Below, piece after piece: positions 1-9,028 of a DNA stretch of 64,000 bases. Position 1 is the first letter of the stretch. Every line of letters begins with the position of its first letter. The notes under the pieces are model-generated. The model saw only the letters and a list, made by a program, of their open reading frames with translations, did no database searches and was not told the origin of the DNA. This DNA is from Henckelia pumila (Eukaryota > Streptophyta > Magnoliopsida > Lamiales > Gesneriaceae), in NCBI RefSeq assembly GCF_033568475.1, contig NC_133123.1, positions 150,055,753-150,119,752 of the forward strand, given 5' to 3'. The position numbers and the translations under genes were made by a program.

Positions 1-265
1 CATCTTTACTCGTGCGATCACACAGGAAAATCACAATGAAAACGGGAGCAGACGCAAGATTACCTTCAAGCTGCCATTGAAGGTAACTCCAACTGATTCA
101 CGATGTCGATTTCCAATAAAAAAAAAAACAAAAATCAACGCGATTTCGATGTTCGAAACCGAGAGAGCAGCGCCGAGCCAAGAGAAATAGAGAGCCGATA
201 CGCTTAATGCCTGCGCCGAGCCGAGAAAGAGAGAGAGCGAGCGAGAGGCCACGAACCGGAAAGAA

Positions 266-418
266 ATGGAATCTCCAGCCAAGCCGGCCGCCGCACTGTA
301 CGAAGAGTTGAAGATGATACGAGACGTAGATGTCTGGGCTTTTCTTATTCTGCGAAGCTTCAATTTTTTGGGCTGGAAGCCCATTCTTTTTGGTCCAAAT
401 TGTTTTAAGGGATTATAA
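266..418 (+). CDS. Short open frame of unknown status (50 codons)
   Basis: An ATG at 266 follows a purine-rich, GAGA-containing stretch (219-245) that looks like a plant 5' UTR. The frame begins MESPAKPAAALYEELKMIRD and then turns hydrophobic before TAA at 416-418. The first 20 residues look like a genuine protein N-terminus, whereas the tail looks like read-through into non-coding sequence. It could be the first exon of a truncated gene, or chance. I do not recognise it. Confidence 0.2.
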   Translation: MESPAKPAAALYEELKMIRDVDVWAFLILRSFNFLGWKPILFGPNCFKGL

Positions 419-924
419 TATTTCGAAAAACAGGATAAAAAAAATTAATAGTAACTAAACTTTAATACGTAGTATGGTTCTTATTTTTTTTTTTTAGCAT
501 GGTATGGTTCTTACGTTTGGTGAAAAATGTGACGAATTTTATAGTTTTTTTTTACCATAAAACATTGTTTGTATGGGAGTTTAAATGTAATACAATTACA
601 AATATATATATATATATGATATTAATTGAGGATTGATGTGAATTTTATAAAAAAAAAAAAAATATATATATATATATATATAAGCAATTATATCACTCAA
701 AGTTTCATTGGAGATATATACATACACACATATATATCAATTTTTAACAACCAAAAATCGTAAAACCGTGAGAATTCAAATTAGATTGTAATAAAATTAT
801 CGCAAAATCGAAACTTCATTTTTTTAATTTTTTTTAGGGGGAGACTAGCCATGGAATACAAAATTTAAAGCTACACCGATGGCCGTAGGCCCTTAGTTAG
901 CTCCCATATATCTGTCTAAATAAA
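419..924. other. AT-rich spacer
   Basis: No gene seen. The stretch holds short AT dinucleotide runs near 603-617 and 661-682 and several homopolymer A or T tracts. Confidence 0.6.
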
Positions 925-1210
925 TCATACGTACACAACTACGTACATATTACATATATGAGAGTGGACGGAGTCCCGTTGCGACTTTGGCGGCGGTGGC
1001 ACCGGTTTGACGGTTTTCTCGACAAAACCTTCACTCAAATCGATCCCGACACAATCACCATCGGTGACCGTTGTGATCATCCATTTGCACACTCTCTTTA
1101 CACGACTCAAAAAACCCGAAACTCGGAAATTCGAACTCGCTAACAACATGTTTTCTACTATTTCCATTTGCATGATCAATATCTGCAGGGAGATTATTAA
1201 AAACTCGCTT
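925..1210 (-). pseudogene. Decayed paralogue of the secreted-peptide gene at 3043-3369
   Basis: The DNA aligns with the gene at 3043-3369: both share a stretch around 'cacatgcaaatgatc'-like sequence, the FRV..F segment, the CKW motif and a proline-rich end (here PVPPPPKSQRDSV). The alignment needs frame changes: the frame matching the paralogue's N-terminal half differs from the frame matching FRV and CKW. No signal peptide is readable, because a stop lies upstream in frame near 1212. The open frame has no good ATG at its apparent start (a TTG). I read this as a degenerating tandem duplicate. A functional gene with an unrecognised upstream exon is less likely. Confidence 0.45.
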
Positions 1211-1260
1211 AGTCAAATATATATGTGCATTCAAACAAACGATATAACCATTTAATATAT

Positions 1261-2100
1261 AAAGATATATAATTAAGGCTTCCTAAAAAATTTTATAACC
1301 AAGTTTTATGAGTTATTTCATCATAAAATTTAGATCCAAATTCTATACTTATTTGTATATATAAGAATAATATTACTTTTTTCTATCATATGTCCAAAAA
1401 ATCTGATGTTAGTTTGAAATAAAAACATTTTAGGTTTCGATATAATAAGACCAACAACTTTCTAAATATTTCAAAATGTTATTAATATTATTATTATAAA
1501 TTAAACTTTTTTAAAAAAAAAATTTACCTGCTCTATGATTCTCTGAGACCAACTTGTATATATATGAATATATAATATGGCCAACCAAAATCAATTTGGA
1601 TTATAAAATTCACGTGTGAACTTTTGTGGGCTTGAAAATCCGCCAGAGTCAAAATATTTTATGTGTCCTTGCATGCATTTGGAAAAGAAACAAAGAAAAC
1701 AAAGAAAATTGACTGTGGAGAGAAGAAAATTAATTATTCAGCCACTTCTTTATATAATATATGGTAATGTTTTCGTGTGAAGTGTGAAGTATATATATTA
1801 TAGGTTATTAAATGATTATAAATCTTTCTTCCGTCTAAAGTTTAACTCAATTAATTTCACACATAATTAGCGTCATATACAATTCAATATGTATGTTCAA
1901 TATACATTGATATCTTTTATGTCACACTAGACGAACCAAACGATATCTCGATATACATATTTATTTATGTGGCATCGAGAATATAGTTATATGACTAACA
2001 CGATGCATGTTTCAGGATGATTTAAATAATGAGTGGTTATATATATAAAGGGTTTCTATGTTTTTTTTCAAAAAAAAAAACTTAGAAAACAAAAGGTTGG
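1261..2100. other. AT-rich spacer
   Basis: No coding region or structured RNA is recognisable here. Short poly-A/T tracts and AT microsatellites only. Confidence 0.6.
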
Positions 2101-2297
2101 TCTATGCTACACCGAAAAATGTACACTCCATTTTTCTCTAGATGTTCGCACGAACATCATGTTAAAAAATCAAAAAAGTTATTGATGAGGTTCACATGTT
2201 TTTTTTTCAGTAAGATGTTCACACGAACATTTAGTGTGATGTTCGCACGAACATCTAAAAAAAACACTAAGGGGTGTATCTCTCGGTGTAACATAGA
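2101..2297. mobile_element. Fold-back / MITE-like element
   Basis: The two ends are inverted repeats over roughly 58 bp: TCTATGCTACACCGA at 2101-2115 matches TCTATGTTACACCGA read on the minus strand from 2297. The similarity continues inward to a near-palindrome, GATGTTCGCACGAACATC, at 2141-2158 and 2238-2255. A third copy of this palindrome lies at 2214-2230. About 80 bp separate the arms. No clear target duplication is visible, so the superfamily is undetermined. Confidence 0.6.
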
Positions 2298-3042
2298 ATA
2301 TCCCAAAAACAAATTACATGCATGTTGAATGTTGATTGAGCTACGACGACCGAGTACAAACGGCCTCCATGATGGCAAGTTGACTTGGAGAAGATTCTTG
2401 ACGCAGTTTAGGCCATTGCATATTTAGCTAATTATTGAAGTATCTGAATAAAATGTTAGGTGCAATAATATTCTAACCAAAGAGTGATTGATGTTTAACG
2501 TTTGGGCTGTCACTAGATTTAAAAGATTTAATTACATCACCGGCCACATATGATGTTTGGTATAGTGTTAATTAAGCATTTGGTCCTAAAGTTTTATCAT
2601 TATACTTAATTAGTATAATTAAGCTCTTCCAAGTTTCCAACGCCAAGATTGGTCCTAAAATTGTTATATATATATGTACTATGAAAGTTATATACAAGAC
2701 TCAGTTACATTTCTATTATATTTGAAATTATGAAACCATCCAAATAAAGATATCTTGTACATAATTATACGGTAATAGTTTAATTTGTAATTTCATATCT
2801 AACATATAATCGTCTGTGCAGAAATTAAATATATCATATGATCATACACTTGATAAGTACATTTTCTTCAATTAACACATAGAATTTATTTATATCTGAA
2901 ACAAATCATAAAATCCTCCGAAGCAAAATTTATATTGTGCTTAAAGTCGTCCTACGTAAAAAAACTAATTAATTAGATGTTTTTATTTATATATTTATCG
3001 TAAACAACTACGTAATGCAAGCTGCTATGATCACCATGCATG
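2298..3042. other. AT-rich spacer
   Basis: Nothing supported. It forms the 3' flank of the secreted-peptide gene on the minus strand. Confidence 0.6.
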
Positions 3043-3369
3043 CTACAGCAAAATGGGAGGATGTTCCGTATAAGCCAGCGGCCGAGGGCCTGACGGTGGC
3101 CTTGGCGGCGGCGGCGAGTGCAGCGGTGGTCTTCCGACGAAACCCCCTCTAATCACCAGCCATTTGCACAGATTATCTTCTACACGAGTCCAAAAACTCG
3201 GAACCCGAAAACTCGAACCAGCTGCTGCCAACAGTACTTTATCCTTGCTATTTGCATGATCTGCCAAGAGAATACGATTCAAAATTCTTGCTTCATGAAT
3301 CCCTGAAAGAGACAAAATTGTTAATGTTATGATAATTATAATAATGAGTGGGGTTTTTTTAGAATTCAT
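3043..3369 (-). CDS. Small secreted proline-rich peptide precursor (108 aa)
   Basis: A single exon opens with a genuine ATG at 3369. Residues 1-27 form a signal peptide: a short basic start, an isoleucine/leucine-rich core, then GIHEAR. The middle holds FRVPSFWTRVEDNLCKW with a single Cys. The last 35 residues are rich in Pro and Gly and include PPPPRPPSGPRP. This layout (secretion signal, variable middle, short Pro-rich C-terminus) is typical of plant signalling-peptide precursors. The SGP core faintly recalls the IDA and PIP families, but no diagnostic motif is present, so no family is assigned. A tandem decayed paralogue lies about 1.9 kb away. A non-signalling cell-wall peptide is also possible. 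Confidence 0.55.
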   Translation of the reverse strand: MNSKKTPLIIIIIITLTILSLSGIHEARILNRILLADHANSKDKVLLAAAGSSFRVPSFWTRVEDNLCKWLVIRGGFVGRPPLHSPPPPRPPSGPRPLAYTEHPPILL

Positions 3370-3429
3370 ATCTTTCTTGAGGAGCTTTTAGTTAAGAGAT
3401 GATGAGTAATTTTGAAGAATGGTTTGGTT

Positions 3430-3437
3430 TATTTATA
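3430..3437 (-). promoter_or_regulatory. TATA box for the secreted-peptide gene
   Basis: TATAAATA on the minus strand, about 61 nt upstream of the ATG. This is a normal distance for a short plant leader. Confidence 0.5.
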
Positions 3438-4018
3438 ATAATAAGACTGGACAGACTGTGGATTTTTTTTAAAAAAAAATTTATTTTACTATATATTTCA
3501 GTGTTGGAATCGGTATTATGTTGAGTTTATTTGATTTAGTCAAATATATGTGTTTGAACACCATTTAATATTTTAAACATAGATTATCAAATGCTCGTGT
3601 GAACTTAATTGCGTGGGTTTTAAACTAATATAGCTCGCATTTTTCTTAAAAAAAATTCAAAGATTAACTGCGGAGAATTAAAACACACACATATATATAA
3701 CAAATATATATATTATAAACAAATAAATAAATAATATTGTACTGAAGATAATGTAATTTCTGTTTAACAAATATATATAAACAATTACCTACCTAATTCA
3801 TTTTAAAGACTTGAAATATAAAATCAGTTTCAGAATTATTCGAAAATTAAATGATCGTTCATATTAATTCATTATATAAAAGACCATGTCAGTTGCGCTG
3901 AGATTAATGTCAGTATCTTATTGACCAAAGACCATTATATTTGTCAAATTTATTTATCATTTGGTCCCATCAAATTTTGATAATTCTAATATTACTTTGG
4001 CCAATTGTTAAATTATCA
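3438..4018. other. Promoter-side spacer
   Basis: AT-rich and without genes. It is presumably the upstream region of the minus-strand peptide gene, ending at the MULE target duplication. Confidence 0.5.
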
Positions 4019-4027
4019 TATAATTTT

Positions 4028-5327
4028 GGAAAAATTAGCATTTTCGTCATGTATGTTGGCTTTATTTTGATTTTGGTCCTGTATATTGGCTTGTTTTGGA
4101 AAAGATCCTGTAACTTTGTTTTTATTTTGGATTTAGTCCTACATGTTGATTGTTTTGGTTTTGGTTCTACAATTTGACTTACTTTTTGATTTTGGTCCTA
4201 TACAAAGTTATGTTTTGAAAAAAAGTACAGGACTTTGGATTTTTTTTGGATTTGGTCCTATTAGTTGACTAGTTTTTTTATTTTGGTCATGGAAAAGATA
4301 CGGTTTTGACCAAATTAAGTTCGGTTAAGTTAGAATAAACGCCTATATTTTTTATTTTAAAATAATAAATTAAATTTAAAATTTAAAAGTTGATTTTCCA
4401 ACTTCACCGCTTAAACTTTTATAATAAATATTTTTTTATGATTTTATAATTAAATAAATTAGGTTTAAAATTTAGATGTTGACCTTCTAATTATTTTTTA
4501 AAATAATAATTATGTTCTAAAAGGTACAATAACTTGGTTTGTTTTTTTTTTTTTTTTGTATTTTTCCTCCGTCGCCGAAACTGGAAGGAGCAGCAAAATT
4601 TTGCTTATTTGCAGTGTTCTAAAAAGCACGCTTAAGCGACGATTAAGCGTGATAAAAGTGAAACATACCTAAAAAGCTCTGCTTTCGAGAAAAGCGGAAC
4701 AAAAAAATTCAACCATAATTGAGAACGATAAAAAAATATATTAGAGTGTTACTTTTTAAAAGAACGAAAATATGTTTTAAATATATTTTTAGTTTTTTAG
4801 CTAATTTTGTTAATTTAGGTTGGAACTTATTTATATGATCATTAATAGGTGCTAAGTGGGCGAACACTTAGTGCCAAATAAATTAAAAAAATCGAATTAC
4901 AATTGAGAACGATATAAATGAATGTTTGTTTGTTACTTTTTAAAAGAACAAAAGTATGTTACATTAAATTAACATATTTTAGATTTTATTAAATTATTTA
5001 GATTAAAAAAAATTTAAGCGTAAAAAAATATTTTTCTATTAGTTAGTTGTAATTATCTCAAACCAATAAGCAGATAAAACATGAAAGAATAAAAGATATT
5101 TATTACAAAAATAATTAGAGATCAACTTCTAAATTCCAAAACATGATAACATATAGGACGAAAACCAAAAAACAAACCAAATTACAGGACCAAAACCAAA
5201 ATAAGCCAACATATAGGACTAAATCCAAAAATAAAATCGAGTTACAGGATCTTTTCCAAAACAAATCAACATACAGGACTAAAACAAAAAAGAAGCCAAC
5301 ACACAGGACCAAAATGCTAATTTTCCC
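4028..5327. mobile_element. Non-autonomous Mutator-like (MULE) transposon, 1.3 kb
   Basis: The left end (GGAAAAATTAGCATTTT at 4028) and the right end, read on the minus strand from 5327 (GGGAAAATTAGCATTTT), start long inverted repeats. These stay alignable for nearly 200 bp and are built from repeats of 'TTTGGTCCTGTATGTTGGC'-like units. A perfect 9-bp direct repeat, TATAATTTT, flanks it at 4019-4027 and 5328-5336. Long TIRs with a 9-bp AT-rich duplication indicate the Mutator superfamily. The interior (about 4320-5100) has no transposase frame, so it would need a transposase from elsewhere. Confidence 0.8.
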
Positions 5328-5336
5328 TATAATTTT

Positions 5337-5837
5337 TGTCAATACCAAGAAATATCATACTACCTCAATTGGGCAAATTATTTTAAACTCCCCACTACCA
5401 AACTTCTCTTTAACTTAACTCCCTACTCACCCCTTTCTTTATTTTTACTCCCTAGTGGTCCCCATATTTGAATTAAAATATAATTAAAACTAATCCTTTG
5501 TACGTGGTTTTGTTATACCTATCGAACCAGTCCCGGCCATGCAAGACTATTAGTTACGCAAGGTTTCTAGCCGATATACTCCAGATTAGAGTCCAACATG
5601 CTTCCGTAAGATGAATTAAATTTAAATACATTTTTGACCATAATGTCGTCGGGTCATACCTGCCGAGTTTTACGAAGTGCTCCTCACACTCCAACCACGC
5701 AGTCGCAACAGATGGTTTCTGCACAAGCTCCTTCAACGACACCCAGCACAACGTTAATTCGTTTTCTACCTTAAGGCGTATGGTATATAAATTTAATTAT
5801 AAAATATGAACATGAAAGAACGAGAGATTTAGAAAAT
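5337..5837. other. Spacer with an orphan transposon-like end
   Basis: At 5371-5430 the sequence starts GGGCAAATTATTTT and carries spaced ACTCCC(T/C)A modules. This closely resembles the terminal repeats that bound element B at 53945 and 61659. No partner end was found. The remainder to 5837 has no supported gene and may include the outermost viral leader sequence of element A. Confidence 0.35.
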
Positions 5838-5890
5838 TTATTCAGACATAATATTATTACATAAATCAACTTCTTTAAAGAGGAGAAGAC
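5838..5890 (-). promoter_or_regulatory. 5' arm of the EPRV A leader hairpin
   Basis: On the minus strand this arm (beginning GTCTTCTCCTC at 5890 and ending ATGTCTGAATAA at 5838) is complementary to 23324-23270, the segment just 3' of the primer binding site. In the circular viral genome the two arms face each other across the leader. They would form the long stem typical of caulimovirid pregenomic RNA. Confidence 0.6.
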
Positions 5891-5897
5891 AACTTGT

Positions 5898-5933
5898 TTA
5901 GCTACTCATAATATCCTTATTCTTGAAATACAT
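5898..5933 (-). CDS. Leader short uORF (11 codons) of EPRV A
   Basis: An ATG at 5933 opens an 11-codon frame ending in TAA at 5898-5900, seven nt before the leader stem begins. A short uORF ending 5-10 nt before a stable stem is the established trigger of ribosome shunting in Caulimoviridae. Confidence 0.5.
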   Translation of the reverse strand: MYFKNKDIMSS

Positions 5934-6032
5934 AAAAAAAAAACTTAATACAAAGAGAGAGAAATATTACAACAATTTATTTGTAAGAAAACTGAAGGGA
6001 ATGATCGATATCTTCAGCTTCCTCAAATGCCT

Positions 6033-6204
6033 GTATTTATAGCTGTAGTTCCACTCGTTTCACCGAGAAACTTCAGGAAATCTCACAGATGTCTTGTATT
6101 TCTTTATGTCATTATTGATGGTATCTTTTACTAGTGGAGGAGGCAACTGTCTTGAATTGTTTATGTCATTATTGATGGCATCTTTTACTAGTGGAGGAAT
6201 CACA
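6033..6204 (-). promoter_or_regulatory. EPRV A pregenomic promoter with tandem 57-bp repeats
   Basis: CTATAAATAC on the minus strand (6042-6033) is a strong TATA box placed about 100 nt upstream of the leader uORF. Further upstream, two tandem units offset by 57 bp (about 6090-6146 and 6147-6204) share TTTATGTCATTATTGATGG and TCTTTTACTAGTGGAGGA. A related AAAAGATGCC motif recurs once more near 6260-6275. Repeated enhancer modules upstream of the TATA box are common in caulimovirid promoters. Confidence 0.55.
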
Positions 6205-6269
6205 TGTCTGCCACTTTCTTTTGGCTTTATTCTCCTCACATGCCTGCTTTATTGTTGTCGGGGCATCTT

Positions 6270-7622
6270 TTACTTTTGAAGTAGGCCCCTGTGAAAACGC
6301 ATCTTCAGTGGTCCTTGTCCACCTTTGCTTGTCTCGGAAAAATCTTTTCGATTCGTTCGGGGTCTAAAGTTTTTTTCAAATTCTGGCTCCTTCTGATTTG
6401 GGCATTCTGGGCAGATATTCTCTGACCATCGTCCAATATGAGTCATGTTACAGAATTTTCGGCGAGTTTCTTTACTCCCCGGCAGCTTGTTGTTCCACAA
6501 AAGATTTCTCTTCTTTTCGAAGAGTTCTTCCGCAAATGCTGTAGTTTTTCTTGTCATTGTGTTTAACAGGAACGATCCATTCACAGAATTCTTATAAAAT
6601 TTGAATGGAAACTTGACTTTATCCATCTCAGTAAGACAGACCCAAATACCTCATGCCCTTCTTGTTGAGATCTCATTTTCTCCGATAGTGGACACCAAGG
6701 GTATTTCTTCAGTTTTAGGATCCTTGATAAATTTATGATTGTTTATATCAGGTCTCCTCAGCTTGATAAAATGAAAGGGTTCGTGTGATCCTTTCACTGT
6801 TGGTTCTGGAGCTGCAATGAAAAAGTATAACTCAAGCACATCTCCTCTGGCCAAATGATCATTATTTGCCCATGTTTCTTAGACTGCTTCCTGGATCCAT
6901 TTTGGTAACTGTGATATCTCCGGGAAGCTTGGTGATGTTGTATAAACTGAGACCAAAGCCCCAAATTCATACCAGAGTTTTACATCTTTAGGATTGACAT
7001 TGTTTTTTAGCCAAACTCTTGGATATATTCCTGCAACATCAACCCTGCAAGTGTTCGGGTTGATTTCACTCCTTGTATTTAATTTTTCTCACCTTTGTTG
7101 ATAAACCTGGAATGGAAAAATAATAGATGGATTAGTATCAATCTTAGATTTGCCCTTGCCAGTGTTGGGCCTAAGATTGATCTCTTTCTCTTTTACCCCA
7201 AAGGCGGAGGGTTGACTTGATGAGTTATCCTTATCAATTGTTGCTTCATCCAGATCATCAAAGGCTGATGATAGATTAACACTTGTTTCTTGAGTTTTAG
7301 ATTTCTCAACATCTTGTTTCACAACCGGTGGTTGTATTTCTTGTTCTTGTAAAACCAATGGTTTTATCATATCTTGTTTATGAGAAACCAATGGTTTCTC
7401 TATAGCCTTCATAATTGGCCATTGAATAGCAGCCCCTAGTTGTGTTTGAGCTTGCATACATCCTGTAATTCGATTAGATACTTTGATCCGATCAGCTTGT
7501 TGTAACCTGCCGTCCATTTCAGCATTAATGGCTAACTGGTTGAACTCGTTTTGAAGCAATCCAAGGTGTTCCCTGAAATGCCTCTGCATTTTCTTGATGG
7601 AATCCACGTCACTGTCTTCCAT
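6270..7622 (-). pseudogene. Transactivator/viroplasmin (TAV)-like gene of EPRV A, broken
   Basis: It starts with an ATG at 7622, overlapping the end of the RT ORF by 14 nt. The first 177 residues are open to 7089: helical and Gln/Glu-rich at the N-terminus, then Pro/Ser/Lys-rich. Downstream, similarity-like coding continues in other frames: open blocks at 6854-6651 and 6626-6270, separated by stops and frame changes. The last block has a Cys-rich segment (FCNMTHIGRW...CPEC), compatible with the C-terminal zinc finger known in TAV proteins. The assignment rests on position after the polymerase, size and this Cys cluster. TAV normally permits reinitiation on polycistronic RNA and builds viroplasms. 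This copy cannot make a full-length protein. Confidence 0.5.
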
Positions 7623-9028
7623 CTCTTGTTAAGAAATCTGCAAGAATATTTTCATGAGATTTAATAATAACAATATCAAAAATATAATTTTGGCATAATG
7701 CTTGCCATCTTAATAACCTAGCTTTCTCAGGTTTAGATTCAATCTTATTTTTTAGGAAAGCTTTTACCTGGGTGTTATCAACCTTCAGAGTGAATTTTTT
7801 AGCAAGTAAAAATAATGGCCATTTTTCAAAAGCCCTTTTAACTGCATAAAATTCCTTGTCGTTGATATGCCATCTAATGGCCTCAGATTCTGAAAAAAGA
7901 CCGCTACAGTATCTGCATGGTATTTCCCCATCTGGAGTGATCTTAGTAAGGAGTGCTGCCCACCAATCGTCACTGACATCCGTAAATAATACCAGATCAT
8001 CTTCATCTACGGGTATAGCCATTTTTGGGAGATTCTTACATATCTCTTTTAATTGGTTTACCCCTTTAGTATGGTCATCGGTCCATATAAATCTAGCATC
8101 CTTTTTTAACAAAGGACTGAATACCTTTATGTACATTGCTAGATTGTTAATGAACATCCCTGCAAAATTAACTACTCCAAGAAAACTCTGGAGTTGTTTT
8201 ACATATTTGAGTTTATCTGGAAAATTCTTTACTTTTTCCACAATATGGGGTTGTAGAATTATTCCAGTTTCATCAATCTCAATACCGAGGAATTCAATTT
8301 TCCTCGTTGCTATGACTGTTTTTTTTAAAGATAAAACCAGTCCTTCTTGTTTACAAATTTTAGAGAAAATCTCTAAGTGTTTAACGTGTTCGTCTATATT
8401 TTTTGATGCTATAAGAATATCATCAATATAAACAAACATAAAGTTGAAATAATCTTTAAAAAGGTTATCCATCTTTTTTTGAAATATCTGGGGTGCATTA
8501 GCTAATCTCATAGGCATAACTTCCCAAATATAGTGTCCTTGTGGAGTAGAGAAGGCTGTGAATTTCTTACTTCCTTCTTCCATTCGAATCTGGTAAAATC
8601 CAGACTTACAATCAAATTTTGAGAACACTCTAGCATTTTGTACACAGCTAATTAGGTGTTCTCTACTCGGTATAAAGTACCCATCAAACTCCAGGATTTT
8701 ATTAATACCTTGGTAGTTAATAACTAGCCTGGGTTTCCCTCTTTTTATTTTCCCATGATTTCTAACCAGAAAACCTGGGCTGCTATATGGTGAAACTCCT
8801 TCTTTGATTAAACCAAGGTCCAAATGTTCCTTGATAATCATTCTCATATCCCTTTGATCTGTTATGTTCATCGGGATAGGCTTATATCTGACGAATTCAT
8901 ACTCTTTGCCTTCCTTTAGAGTAAGACTGACTTTGAGTTGATTTCTATCCCACCATGCCAAAGGATGCTCGTTGTAACTTTCTTTGAGCCTTTTTTTGAC
9001 ATCTTTAAGGGATACTTTATTCTCTAAC
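7609..9028 (-). CDS. Reverse transcriptase-RNase H of EPRV A (3' part of pol, open)
   Basis: About 473 viral codons are open with no stop. The RT domain has the conserved order SPYSSPGFLV, then RLVINYQGIN, then FSKFDCKSGFYQI, then the catalytic YIDDIL (codons near 8425). RNase H follows with LFTDVSDDWWAALL (first catalytic Asp, with Val where Ala is usual), HINDKEFYAV and ILADFLTR. The family role is copying pregenomic RNA into DNA. The upstream end is cut by the Ty3/gypsy insertion at 9029. Its protease half lies at 16605-17170, beyond the insert, and the matching CTAAC duplication shows that the two halves were once contiguous. It cannot now be expressed as a protease-RT polyprotein without passing through the 7.6-kb insert. 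Confidence 0.85.

Noticed and set aside
958-1255. Plus-strand open frames opposite the peptide pseudogene
   Set aside because: Antisense to a region homologous to the minus-strand peptide gene, with no signal peptide or recognised domain.
5554-5751. Minus-strand frame of 65 codons
   Set aside because: No recognisable domain, and start and context unconvincing.
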